NCBI GenBank assembly: GCA_004799545.1
Contig: SSMU01000023.1
Coordinates: 515,897 to 579,896 of the forward strand
Source of the DNA: Phenylobacterium sp.
GTDB taxonomy: Bacteria > Pseudomonadota > Alphaproteobacteria > Caulobacterales > Caulobacteraceae
DNA: 64,000 bases
Direction: 5' to 3'
The position numbers were made by a program, and so were the translations under genes. The notes beneath the pieces are model-generated. The model saw only the letters and a program-made list of their open reading frames with translations. It searched no databases and was not told the origin of the DNA. Every line of letters begins with the position of its first letter. Positions within the stretch are counted from its first letter, which is position 1. Shown here piece after piece: positions 30,475 to 40,637 of the stretch.

Positions 30475-31554
30475 ATGACCCTGCCTGTCGGCGTGCCCGC
30501 GCCCCTGTTCACGGCGCCGTCCCCCAGCAATCCGGGCGGGTTCGCCTTCGGCAGCCTGGGCGGCCGCTACATCGTGCTGGTCTTCCTGCCGGAGCCCTCG
30601 CCGGCGCGCGACGCCGCCTTCGCCCTCTACAGCGAGCACGCCGGCCTGTTCCGCGACGACAACGCCCTGATCTTCGGCGTCCTGCCAGACCACGACAGCT
30701 TCGTCCGCGCCCGCGACTCCGGCAACGGCCTGCGCTGGTTCGGCGATCCGGACGGCCAATTGCGCCAGCTCTACCGCGCCACGACGCCGGACGGCGCGCT
30801 GGTCCCCGAGTGGGTGCTGATCGACCCCACCTTCCGCATCCTCGCCGCCGCGCCGCTCTCCGAAGGCCGCGCCGTGCTGGAGGTGCTGCGGGCGATGGGC
30901 GAGGCGGAGACCCATGCCGGGACCTTCGTCCCCGCCCCGGTGCTGGTCGTGCCGCGCATCCTCGAGCCCGCCTTCTGCCGCGAGCTGATCGCGGCGTTCG
31001 AGGTCACCGGCGGCGTGCGCTCCGGCGTCATGCGGGTGATCGACGGCAAGACCGTGCCGGTGGTCGACGACTTCAAGAGCCGGCGCGACGCCGACATCCC
31101 GCCCGGTCCGCTGATCGACGGCCTGCGCGCCCGCATCGTCGCGCGACTGGCGCCGGAGATCGAGAAGGCCTTCCAGTTCAAGGCCACCCGCATCGAGCGC
31201 TTCATCGTCTCCTGCTACGACGCGGAGGAGGGCGGCTATTTCCAGGCCCACCGGGACAACACCACGCCGGGCACCGCGCACCGCCGGTTCGCCGTCTCGA
31301 TCAACCTCAACGCCGAAGCGTTCGAGGGCGGCGACCTGCGCTTCCCGGAGTTCGGCCGGCGCACCTATCGGCCGCCGACCGGCGGGGCCGTGGTGTTCTC
31401 CTGCAGCCTGCTGCACGAGGCGACGCCGGTGACGAGGGGCCGCCGCTACGCCACCCTGCCCTTCCTCTACGACGAGGCGGGCGCGCGCATCCGCGAGGCC
31501 AATCTGCACACCTTCGCCAGGCCCCAGCCCGCAGGCGTCAGTCCACCACCTTGA
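30475..31554 (+). CDS. Peroxiredoxin-fold / 2OG-Fe(II) prolyl-hydroxylase-like fusion
   Basis: The protein has 359 residues. Residues 1-145 resemble an AhpC/redoxin fold (VGVPAPLFTAP, YIVLVFLPEPSPARD, GVLPDH, WVLIDPTFRI) but contain no cysteine, so peroxidase activity is excluded. From about residue 150 comes a prolyl-4-hydroxylase-type dioxygenase with H259-x-D261 (AHRDNTTPG), H314 (LLHEATPV) and a 2-oxoglutarate arginine near 322-324. The N-terminal domain may recruit a substrate. The start ATG 30475 is inferred from the domain edge. The gene overlaps the convergent DUF2794 gene by 17 bp. Confidence 0.85.
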   Translation: MTLPVGVPAPLFTAPSPSNPGGFAFGSLGGRYIVLVFLPEPSPARDAAFALYSEHAGLFRDDNALIFGVLPDHDSFVRARDSGNGLRWFGDPDGQLRQLYRATTPDGALVPEWVLIDPTFRILAAAPLSEGRAVLEVLRAMGEAETHAGTFVPAPVLVVPRILEPAFCRELIAAFEVTGGVRSGVMRVIDGKTVPVVDDFKSRRDADIPPGPLIDGLRARIVARLAPEIEKAFQFKATRIERFIVSCYDAEEGGYFQAHRDNTTPGTAHRRFAVSINLNAEAFEGGDLRFPEFGRRTYRPPTGGAVVFSCSLLHEATPVTRGRRYATLPFLYDEAGARIREANLHTFARPQPAGVSPPP

Positions 31555-31873
31555 ACCGGCCGCGGTCGAAGAACCTGAGCACCTGCTCCAGGTCGTGGCC
31601 GCGGCGCAGCACCAGGCCGCCATGGCCGATCACCGCCCAGGCGCCCTGCCGCCGGGCCAGGCTGGGCCGCTTCTCGATCCGGTAGAGCGGCGCCTCGGAG
31701 GCGCGCTTGAACACCGAGAACACCGCCGCCTCGGCCAGGCCATCGATCCCGTAGTCGCGCCATTCGCCGGCGGCGACCATCCGGCCGTAGAGGGAAAGGA
31801 GCCGGTCCAGTTCACGTCTCTCGAAGAAGACGGTCACCGACCGGGGCGAGGCGTAGGGCGGATCGAAAGCCAT
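31538..31873 (-). CDS. DUF2794 family protein
   Basis: The protein has 111 residues and matches the alphaproteobacterial DUF2794 family: VTVFFERRELDRLLSLYGRM, GEWRDYGIDGL, AVFSVFKRASEAPLYRIEKRP and RRGHDLEQVLRFFD. It is probably cytoplasmic. No function is established. It is divergent from the 6S-like RNA region and overlaps the end of the dioxygenase gene. Confidence 0.9.
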   Translation of the reverse strand: MAFDPPYASPRSVTVFFERRELDRLLSLYGRMVAAGEWRDYGIDGLAEAAVFSVFKRASEAPLYRIEKRPSLARRQGAWAVIGHGGLVLRRGHDLEQVLRFFDRGRFKVVD

Positions 31874-32009
31874 CTGAACGCGAGCCTAGACCCGAATCCG
31901 TCATCGACGGAAGGGCTTGGGCGCCGCAGTCACACCGCAGGGCGGGTCGCAACACTGCCGTACGCCCACGCCGCGAAATGACCTTAATTCGGTCCAGCGC
32001 GCGCCTGAT

Positions 32010-32166
32010 GCGGCCCCCATCTTGCGAAGGTCGGTTGACCGGTTCTGTTGATCCTGGATCCTGAACAGCCCCCCCAGCCCCCCTGGATCAGTGGGCCGGT
32101 CGACCGACGCAATATCTCCTCCCAGCGGAAGCCCGCGCGGTCTCTCTCTCCAGCCGTGCGGGCTTT
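32010..32166 (+). ncRNA. ssrS: Probable 6S RNA
   Basis: A 13-bp stem pairs GTCGGTTGACCGG (32030-32042) with CCGGTCGACCGAC (32096-32108, one G-U). It encloses TTGATCC and GGATCAG, which can pair, and C-rich loops. TTGC (32023-32026) and GCAA (32109-32112) extend the stem past a bulge. The rod shape with internal bulges and about 155-nt size fit alphaproteobacterial 6S RNA, which inhibits housekeeping RNA polymerase. A terminator hairpin (32129-32140 with 32154-32165) closes the 3' end. The ends are approximate; another small RNA class is possible. Confidence 0.6.
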
Positions 32167-32168
32167 CT
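32128..32168 (+). terminator. Terminator of the 6S-like RNA
   Basis: AAGCCCGCGCGG (32129-32140) pairs with CCGTGCGGGCTT (32154-32165, one G-U), loop of 13 pyrimidine-rich bases, followed by TTCTGC. The T-run is short. Confidence 0.65.
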
Positions 32169-32200
32169 GCTGTCTGGACGTGGCGCGCGGAGCGCCCGTC

Positions 32201-32899
32201 TCAGCTCTTCTTCTGGCCGACGCCGAGGATGCGGCCGCCGTGGGCGGCCTGCACCAGCACCACGGTCTTCAGGCCCTCTTCCGGGGCCGCCGGCAACTTG
32301 AAGCTCGACGTCCGGCCCTTCCAGGCGCCCAGGCGGACGACTTCGCGGACGACGTTCTTCTGGACGATGGTCTGGCCCTTGTTGTCGCCGCTCTTTACGA
32401 CCACGTCCTGCTCACGCGGGTCGTAGCGGATCAGCCAGACCTCAGCGCCGCCCTTGGGCAGGCGCCCGGACCCCACGTCGACGCGCTTGCCGGCCGCCAC
32501 GAAGCGGATGTCCGGCGGATCGTGCGGCTGTTTCTCGGCGTCCTTGACCAGCTTGTCGACGCGCTCGGACTTGACGCCCGTCGCCTGCACCCGGCCGTCC
32601 ACCACCACCTGGGGGGTATAGGGCTCGCGCAGGGAGAGCTTGGCCACATAGGCCTTCTGGCGGTCGGCGAACTCCGGCTTGGCGAAGGTGTCGGCCCAGC
32701 CGAGATAGTCCCAGTAGTCGACCGGGAAGGTGAGCACGAGGACGCCCGTCTCTTCGGCCAGCTTGGCCAGATGGGCGTTGGCGTCCCCGCAGGCGGCGCA
32801 GCCCTGCGCCGTATAGAGCTCGACCACCACCGGCGTCTTCGCCGCGGCGGCTGCGGGCAGGGCCGCGAGGAACAGGCTGAGAAGCGCGGCTTTCCGCAT
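32201..32899 (-). CDS. DUF1223 secreted thioredoxin-fold protein
   Basis: The protein has 232 residues from ATG 32899, with a signal peptide (MRKAALLSLFLAALPAAAAA). The mature start VVVELYTAQGCAACGDANAHL has the CxxC of the family, then PVDYWDYLGWADTFA, YTPQVVVDGR and a C-terminal beta domain. DUF1223 proteins are periplasmic, with an uncharacterised thiol role. An in-frame ATG 27 codons upstream would bury the signal peptide. It lies just downstream of acnA on the same strand. Confidence 0.88.
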   Translation of the reverse strand: MRKAALLSLFLAALPAAAAAKTPVVVELYTAQGCAACGDANAHLAKLAEETGVLVLTFPVDYWDYLGWADTFAKPEFADRQKAYVAKLSLREPYTPQVVVDGRVQATGVKSERVDKLVKDAEKQPHDPPDIRFVAAGKRVDVGSGRLPKGGAEVWLIRYDPREQDVVVKSGDNKGQTIVQKNVVREVVRLGAWKGRTSSFKLPAAPEEGLKTVVLVQAAHGGRILGVGQKKS

Positions 32900-33000
32900 C
32901 GCGGCGCACTTAACCGGAGTTCCGGCTCCCGGAGCTTTCAACAAGGTGTGAGGAGGCGCGGGCGACGTCTTCAGATTCACGCCGCCCGCTCCTTCAACTC

Positions 33001-35694
<2,694 letters not shown>

Positions 35695-36040
35695 TTTGGG
35701 GGATCCTTCTTCTGTTCCCGGCCCGCCGAAGACCGCTTCAGGGATCGCGCGCTTTTAGCGGCGGACACACAGGTTCCGCCTCCGCGCGGCGTACGTCCCC
35801 CGAGGCGACGGCGGCCGGCCGCTTCATAGGCCGAACCGCCCCGGCCGTCCATGCGCCCGGCGGTTGGACTCCATACCCTTTGGCGATCCGTCTCCCCCTG
35901 CGGGAGAAGGTGGCCTCCGAAGGAGGTCGGATGAGGGGTCGACGTGCCCCCTCCGCTTCGGTTGCGAAACCTGCCCGCCGGCCGTACGACCCCTCGTCCG
36001 TCAGCTGCGCTGACACCTTCTCCCGCAGGGAGAGAAGGGA
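35695..36040. other. acnA-ccmA intergenic region
   Basis: The 346-bp divergent region has no gene. The left 190 bp should carry the acnA promoter (minus) and perhaps that of ccmA (plus). The right 150 bp is the long inverted repeat annotated separately, which runs up to the ccmA start codon. Confidence 0.7.
35890..36040. repeat. Long modular inverted repeat ending at the ccmA start
   Basis: The left half (35890-35941) has a TCTCCC-type hairpin, a CCTCC/GGAGG hairpin and GATGAGGGGTCG. The right half (35987-36040) has CGACCCCTCGTC, a GTCAGC/GCTGAC hairpin and CCTTCTCCCGC-AGGGAGAGAAGG. CTGCGGGAGAAGGTG (35898-35912) is the exact reverse complement of 36014-36028. The final GGGAGAGAAGGGA directly precedes the ccmA ATG and serves as its ribosome site. 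A second long copy precedes rimM. Confidence 0.85.
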
Positions 36041-36643
36041 ATGATCCGCAGCCTCTCCCTCAAAAACCTCAGCGTCCGGCGCGGCGGACGCCTGCTGTTC
36101 GAAGGCCTCGCCCTGGAGCTCGCCGCCGGCGAGGCCTGCGCGCTCACCGGGCCGAACGGGGCGGGCAAGACCAGCCTGCTGCGCGCCGTGGCCGGTCTCG
36201 TGTCGCTGGAGGCCGGCGAGGTGGCCTTCGACGGCGTTGACGCCGAGACGGCGCGCGGCGCCGGCCTGCACCTGGTCGGCCACCAGGATGGGCTCAAACC
36301 CGCGCGCACCGCCTGGGAGGAGCTGCGCTTCTGGAGCCTGTGGTGCGACGGGAGCGAGGGCTCGGCGCAGGTCGCGGCCGAGACCCTGGAGCTCACCCCG
36401 CTGCTGGCGCTGGAGGTCCGCCGCCTCTCCGCCGGCCAGCGGCGGCGCCTGGCGCTCGCCCGACTGCTGGCCGCGCCCCGGCCGCTCTGGCTGCTCGACG
36501 AGCCGCTCAGCCCGCTGGACGCCCGCTTCCGCGCCCGCTTCGGCGAGCTGATGGCCGACCACCTGCGGCGCGGCGGGTTGATCCTCGCCGCCGTGCACGA
36601 CCCCCTGCCGATCCCGGCCAGGGCCCTGGAGATCGCCCCTTGA
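36041..36643 (+). CDS. ccmA: Haem exporter ATP-binding protein CcmA
   Basis: The protein has 200 residues, typical of CcmA. Walker A is [12 protein letters not shown], the signature is [16 protein letters not shown], and Walker B is [12 protein letters not shown]. It powers the CcmABCD complex that releases holo-CcmE during cytochrome c maturation at the inner membrane. The ribosome site lies inside the inverted repeat. The stop overlaps the TTG start of ccmB. Confidence 0.96.
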   Translation: MIRSLSLKNLSVRRGGRLLFEGLALELAAGEACALTGPNGAGKTSLLRAVAGLVSLEAGEVAFDGVDAETARGAGLHLVGHQDGLKPARTAWEELRFWSLWCDGSEGSAQVAAETLELTPLLALEVRRLSAGQRRRLALARLLAAPRPLWLLDEPLSPLDARFRARFGELMADHLRRGGLILAAVHDPLPIPARALEIAP

Positions 36644-37305
36644 GCCGGCTCCTGACCCTGCTCGGGCGCGAGACGGCGCTGGCCTGGGGCCGGGGCGGCG
36701 GGCCGCTGGTCACCGTCGGCTTCTACGCGGGCGTCGCCACCCTCCTGCCCCTGGCCATCGGCCCCGAGCGCGAGCGGCTGGCCGCCGTCGCCACCGGCGC
36801 CGCCTGGGTGGCCCTGGCGCTCGCCTCCCTGCTCTCCCTCGATCGGCTGTTCGAGCGCGACTACGAGGACGGGGCGCTGGACCTCCTGACCCTCTCGCCC
36901 CTGCCGCTGGAGCTGGCCTGCGCGGTCAAGTGCCTCGGCCAGTGGATCGCCACCGGCGCGCCCCTGGCGCTCGCCGCCCCGGTGGCGGCCATCGCCCTGG
37001 GCGCCAAGCCCGGGCTCGCGCCCCTGATCCTCGCCTGCGCCCTGGCCGGCGGCCTGGCTTTCGCCTTCGTGGGCGGGATCGGCGCGGGCCTGAGCCTCGG
37101 CGCCCGGCGGGGCGGCCTGCTCACCGCGGTGATTGTCCTGCCGCTGTTCGTGCCGCCGGTGATCTTCGGCGGCGGGGCGCTCGACGCCTTCGCGTCCGGA
37201 CTGTCGTGGCAGGCGGGCTTCGCCCTGCTGGCCGCCTACGCCGCCGCCGCCGTGGCGCTCGGCCCCCTGGCCATGGCCGCCGCCTGCCGCAACGCGCTGT
37301 CCTAG
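36640..37305 (+). CDS. ccmB: Haem exporter membrane protein CcmB
   Basis: The protein has 221 residues with six membrane helices and the family region [20 protein letters not shown]. The start is TTG 36640 within the TTGA overlap with the ccmA stop, which gives the standard CcmB length. It forms the ABC membrane subunit with CcmA and CcmC. A Spy-like gene follows instead of ccmC. Confidence 0.93.
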   Translation: MSRLLTLLGRETALAWGRGGGPLVTVGFYAGVATLLPLAIGPERERLAAVATGAAWVALALASLLSLDRLFERDYEDGALDLLTLSPLPLELACAVKCLGQWIATGAPLALAAPVAAIALGAKPGLAPLILACALAGGLAFAFVGGIGAGLSLGARRGGLLTAVIVLPLFVPPVIFGGGALDAFASGLSWQAGFALLAAYAAAAVALGPLAMAAACRNALS

Positions 37306-37373
37306 CGGCTGCGACGGAACCCCAGGAGTCGTCCGTACAAAAGGGCGAGGGTGCGAACACCAAGGACCATTTG

Positions 37374-37895
37374 ATGAAACTGACTTCCATCGCGCTCGCT
37401 GCGGCGCTCAGCCTCGCCGCCGGCGCCAGCTTCGCCCAGCCCGCCCCGGGCCCCGGCGCGCCCGACGCCGCCCGCCATTGGCAGCGGCCCGATCCGGCCC
37501 AGATGGCGCAGCGCCATGCGGAGATGGCCCAGCGCCACGCCCAGCACCTGCGCGACGCCCTGCAGCTGCGTCCCGAACAAGAGCCCGCCCTGCAGGCCCT
37601 GCTCGCCTCCATGCAGCCGCCGGCCGGCGCGCGTGAGGCGCACGGCAAGCGCGGCGAAGGCGCCGAGCACGCCATGACCACGCCGGAACGGCTCGACCGC
37701 ATGCAGGCCCGGATGGCCGAGCGCGCCGACCACTTCCGTCAGCACGCCGAGGCGACCAAGCGCTTCTACGCGGCCCTGTCGCCGTCCCAGCAGAAGGCCT
37801 TCGACGCTATGCCGATGATGGGCCATGGCGAGCACGGCCATGGCGGCATGCGCGGCGGCCCAGGGATGCGCGGGGGCGAACACGGCAAGGGCTGA
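37374..37895 (+). CDS. Periplasmic Spy/CpxP-like protein, His/Met-rich tail
   Basis: The protein has 173 residues with a signal peptide (MKLTSIALAAALSLAAGASFA). The helical body has repeats QRHAEMAQRHAQHLRDALQLRPEQE and the LTxxQ-like LSPSQQKAFDAM. The C-terminal 26 residues are almost only His, Gly and Met (MMGHGEHGHGGMRGG). Spy/CpxP proteins are ATP-independent chaperones or metal-stress sensors. The tail suggests copper, zinc or nickel binding. It lies inside the ccm cluster and is followed by a terminator and a paralogue. Confidence 0.85.
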   Translation: MKLTSIALAAALSLAAGASFAQPAPGPGAPDAARHWQRPDPAQMAQRHAEMAQRHAQHLRDALQLRPEQEPALQALLASMQPPAGAREAHGKRGEGAEHAMTTPERLDRMQARMAERADHFRQHAEATKRFYAALSPSQQKAFDAMPMMGHGEHGHGGMRGGPGMRGGEHGKG

Positions 37896-37928
37896 GCCCA
37901 GTCACCTGACATTACGAAGGTTTAAGGG

Positions 37929-37954
37929 AAGGCGCCCGCCCGCGGGCGCCTTTT
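37929..37954 (+). terminator. Intrinsic terminator after the first Spy-like gene
   Basis: The stem AAGGCGCCCG/CGGGCGCCTT (37929-37938 and 37943-37952) with loop CCCG ends in TTTT. It lies 34 bp after the stop codon and should separate ccmAB-spy from the downstream spy-ccmCDG unit. Confidence 0.9.
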
Positions 37955-38007
37955 CGCCATCTTGCGCCACGAGCCTCCAAGCTGAGCCATTCACCAGGAG
38001 GACGGCG

Positions 38008-38592
38008 ATGAGCAGGCGTTTGAATATCCTTCTTGCCGGCGGGGCCTTTGCGGTCGTAGCCGGCGTCGCCGCGGTCGCGGTGGCCCAATCGGCGCCGGGT
38101 CCGGAGGTCGCCCGCTCGCAGGCGGAAGCCCTGCGCGACGCCGGCCAGTCCGAGATCCGCATCGAGCGGGACGGCCAGACCATGGTGATCCGCAGCGAGC
38201 GCCATCACATGGACATGGCCCAGCACCTGAAGGCGGTGCTGCAGCTGCGGCCAAACCAGGAGGCGGCGCTCACCGCCTATGTCCAGGCCCTGCAGCCGCA
38301 ACATCATGAGATGACCGTGCGCCTCGACCAGCACGAGGGGCCGCAGACCACGCCCGAGCGGCTGGCGCAGATGGAGAAGATGCTCGCCGAGCACGACCAG
38401 CTGATGCGCGGCCATATCGAGGCGACCCGGCGGTTCTACGACCAGCTCGACACCACCCAGAAGAAGGCCTTCGACGAGCTCGGCATGGCCGGCGACCACA
38501 TGGGCATGATGCGCATGATCAACTTTGTGCCGCCGATCCCGCCCATGCCCCCCATGCCGCCGCGGCCTCCCGCGCCGCCCGTGGGCTTCTAG
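38008..38592 (+). CDS. Second Spy/CpxP-like secreted protein, Pro/Met tail
   Basis: The protein has 194 residues. A signal peptide (LNILLAGGAFAVVAGVAAVAVAQ) precedes a helical domain with HHMDMAQHLKAVLQLRPNQEAAL, TTPERLAQMEKML and LDTTQKKAFDELG. These align with the first Spy-like protein (QLRPEQEPAL, TTPERLDRM, LSPSQQKAFDAM), so the two are tandem paralogues. The tail is Pro/Met-rich (PPMPPRPPAPP) rather than His-rich. AGGAGG lies six bases before the ATG. It is the probable first gene of the ccmCDG transcript. Confidence 0.85.
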   Translation: MSRRLNILLAGGAFAVVAGVAAVAVAQSAPGPEVARSQAEALRDAGQSEIRIERDGQTMVIRSERHHMDMAQHLKAVLQLRPNQEAALTAYVQALQPQHHEMTVRLDQHEGPQTTPERLAQMEKMLAEHDQLMRGHIEATRRFYDQLDTTQKKAFDELGMAGDHMGMMRMINFVPPIPPMPPMPPRPPAPPVGF

Positions 38593-38632
38593 CCGTCTTG
38601 CCGAGGGGGCCGGCGGAGGCTAAGCCGCCGAG

Positions 38633-39355
38633 ATGATCCCGGCCCCCGCCTTCCTGGCCAATCCGGAGCGGTTCATGGCGTTCTCGCGCTGGGCCGCGCC
38701 GCTGCTGGGCGTGGTCGCCGTGGCCTGCGCCCTGGTCGGCCTGTGGCTGGGCTTCTCCGCCCCGCCCGACTACCAGCAGGGCGAGACCGTGCGGATCATG
38801 TTCATCCATGTGCCGGCGGCGATCATGTCGATGTTCGTCTACGCCTGCCTCGGCGTCGCCAGCCTGCTGGCCCTGGTCTACCGCCACGTGCTGGCCGATT
38901 GCGCCGCCCAGGCCGCCGCGGTGCTGGGAACCGGCTTCACCCTGCTGGCCCTGGTCACCGGCTCGCTCTGGGGCCGGCCGATGTGGGGGACCTGGTGGGT
39001 CTGGGATGCGCGCCTGACCTCGGTCCTGGTGCTGTTCCTGTTCTACCTGGCCTACCTGGCGCTCCGGGCCTCGATCGATGACGAGGCCAAGGCGGCGCGC
39101 GCCGCTGCGATCCTGGCCCTGGTCGGCCTGATCAACCTGCCGATCGTCCATTTCAGCGTCTATTGGTGGAACAGCCTGCACCAGGGCTCGACCATGCTGA
39201 CGCCAGGCGCCCTGGCCCCGGTCTACGCCGCGCCCCTCTACCTGATGCTGCTGGCCTACCTCGCCGGCTTCGGGTCCCTGTGGTTGGTCCGCATCCGTGG
39301 CGAGCTGTGGCGTCGGCGGGCCGAGGCCGCGGCGCTGCGCGCCGCGCGGGCCTGA
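38633..39355 (+). CDS. ccmC: Haem exporter protein CcmC
   Basis: The protein has 240 residues with six membrane helices and the WWD haem-handling motif (WGTWWVWDARLTS near residues 122-134). Conserved histidines are in MFIHVPAAIMSM and LPIVHFSVYWWN. CcmC loads haem onto CcmE. The TGA stop overlaps the ccmD ATG. Confidence 0.96.
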   Translation: MIPAPAFLANPERFMAFSRWAAPLLGVVAVACALVGLWLGFSAPPDYQQGETVRIMFIHVPAAIMSMFVYACLGVASLLALVYRHVLADCAAQAAAVLGTGFTLLALVTGSLWGRPMWGTWWVWDARLTSVLVLFLFYLAYLALRASIDDEAKAARAAAILALVGLINLPIVHFSVYWWNSLHQGSTMLTPGALAPVYAAPLYLMLLAYLAGFGSLWLVRIRGELWRRRAEAAALRAARA

Positions 39356-39519
39356 TGGCGCCCCTGCCCGACCTCTCCGCCGGCAAGTACGCCGCCTTCA
39401 TCTGGCCGGCCTACGGGCTGACCGCCCTGGTGTTCGCCGTGATGATCATAGGCGCGCTCAATCACGCCCGGCGCTGGAAGCGGCGCGCCCAGGCCGCGCG
39501 TGGAGACGACGCCAGATGA
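39355..39519 (+). CDS. ccmD: Haem exporter protein CcmD
   Basis: The protein has 54 residues with one membrane helix (YAAFIWPAYGLTALVFAVMII) and a basic C-terminus (HARRWKRRAQAARG), the standard CcmD layout. CcmD is needed to release holo-CcmE. It overlaps both neighbours at start and stop. Confidence 0.92.
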   Translation: MAPLPDLSAGKYAAFIWPAYGLTALVFAVMIIGALNHARRWKRRAQAARGDDAR

Positions 39520-40055
39520 CCCGCTGGCTGAGCCTCCTGCCGCTGGTCGTGCTCGCAGCCCTGGGCGCCCTCTTCGGCCTCTTCGCCCTGCATCACGATC
39601 CGCACGTGGAGCCGCACGCCCTGGTCGGCAAGCCGGTGCCCGACATCACTCTGCCCTCTCTCGACGACGGCCATCTGGTGAAGGTCCGCGACCTGGCCAA
39701 GGACGGCCCGGTGGTGGTCAACTTCTTCGCCTCCTGGTGCGGCCCCTGCGCGGTCGAGGCGCCGGAGCTGATGAAGATGAAGGCCAACGGCGTCCGGATC
39801 ATCGGCGTCGCCTACGAGGACGCCCCGCCCAAGGGCTCGCACGCCGACACCCAGGCCTTCCTCAACCGACTGGGCGATCCCTTCGCCCAGCGGCTGGCCG
39901 ACGACGACGGCCGGGCCGGCATCGAGTTCGGCGTCACCGGCGTGCCGGAGACCTACCTCGTGTCGCCCAATGGGATGGTGCTCGCCAAGCACACCGGCCC
40001 GCTCGAGGACGCCGACGCCCAGGCCCTGGCCACCCAGGCGTTAACCCTGCGTTGA
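39516..40055 (+). CDS. ccmG: Thiol:disulfide interchange protein CcmG/DsbE
   Basis: The protein has 179 residues with an N-terminal anchor (WLSLLPLVVLAALGALFGLFAL), the active site FFASWCGPCAVEAPEL, GVAYEDAPPKG and the cis-proline region GVTGVPETYLVS. It keeps apocytochrome c cysteines reduced for haem attachment in the periplasm. It overlaps ccmD by four bases. ccmE, ccmF and ccmH are not in this window and, as in other Alphaproteobacteria, are probably elsewhere. Confidence 0.95.
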   Translation: MTRWLSLLPLVVLAALGALFGLFALHHDPHVEPHALVGKPVPDITLPSLDDGHLVKVRDLAKDGPVVVNFFASWCGPCAVEAPELMKMKANGVRIIGVAYEDAPPKGSHADTQAFLNRLGDPFAQRLADDDGRAGIEFGVTGVPETYLVSPNGMVLAKHTGPLEDADAQALATQALTLR

Positions 40056-40103
40056 GGCGCCGCCCGGCAAGGTCCGGTTAACCATGTTCCTCCAGGGCCC
40101 CTC

Positions 40104-40358
40104 GTGACCGCCGTCCGTCCGCCGATCTTCCCGCCGAGCCGCCCCGTCGACGCGCTGCAGCGCGCCGACCAGACCAAGCTCGCCGCCCAGAAGGCGTTCT
40201 TCGATGCGGCGCTCGGCAAGCCCGCCGCAACGGTGGCCGCCGCCCAGCAAACCGCCCCCGCCGCGCCGGCGGTCAGGCCGCAACGGATTCCCGATCCGAC
40301 GGCCGAGGCCCCGACCAAGATTCTGCGGCCAGGCTCGCTTCTGGACATCCGCATCTAG
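40104..40358 (+). CDS. Small Pro/Ala-rich protein of unknown function
   Basis: The frame has 84 residues from GTG 40104. It begins MTAVRPPIFPPSRPVDALQR and ends EAPTKILRPGSLLDIRI, with an Ala/Gln-rich middle. No signal peptide or membrane segment is seen, and much of it is probably disordered. It lies 48 bp after ccmG. No family is recognised; the defined ends and codon bias suggest a real gene. Confidence 0.6.
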   Translation: MTAVRPPIFPPSRPVDALQRADQTKLAAQKAFFDAALGKPAATVAAAQQTAPAAPAVRPQRIPDPTAEAPTKILRPGSLLDIRI

Positions 40359-40436
40359 CTGCGGCCAAGCTAAACTTTTGAAAAATTAACTATCTTTATT
40401 CCGGAACGGCTCGCCTCAGGCGGGTGTTCTGGTGGC

Positions 40437-40637
40437 ATGGACGGACGGGAAGACAAGATTTACCAGGAAGCCGCCGCGCTCTGGCGGGAGCTCTTCGGTG
40501 AGCCGCCGCCGGTCCGCGCCGAGGGCGCCGCCCTGCTCGACGTGATCATGAAGAGCCTGCCGGAGCGGCCCTACGAGCGACTGGCCTCGCCGCACCTGCG
40601 CCCCGCGCAGATCGCTGGGCCGACCAGCGCGCCCTAG
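40437..40637 (+). CDS. Small protein of unknown function
   Basis: The frame has 66 residues. The N-terminal half is amphipathic (EDKIYQEAAALWRELFGE), followed by ALLDVIMKSLPERPYERLASPHLR. No family is recognised. The AT-rich leader (40370-40400, with AAAATTAACTATCTTTATT) may contain a promoter. Its stop overlaps the convergent yciB stop. Confidence 0.6.
   Translation: MDGREDKIYQEAAALWRELFGEPPPVRAEGAALLDVIMKSLPERPYERLASPHLRPAQIAGPTSAP

Larger units (their letters stand above)
31874..32200. other. Intergenic region holding a structured RNA candidate
   Basis: The 327-bp stretch between DUF2794 and the DUF1223 stop has no open frame worth calling. Its right half carries a 13-bp closed stem and an intrinsic terminator, annotated separately as a 6S-like RNA. 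The left part (31874-32000) presumably carries the DUF2794 promoter on the minus strand and the RNA promoter on the plus strand. Confidence 0.6.

Noticed and set aside
40104..40637. Two small genes as a toxin-antitoxin pair
   Set aside because: They do not overlap, have separate leaders, and neither resembles a known toxin or antitoxin.
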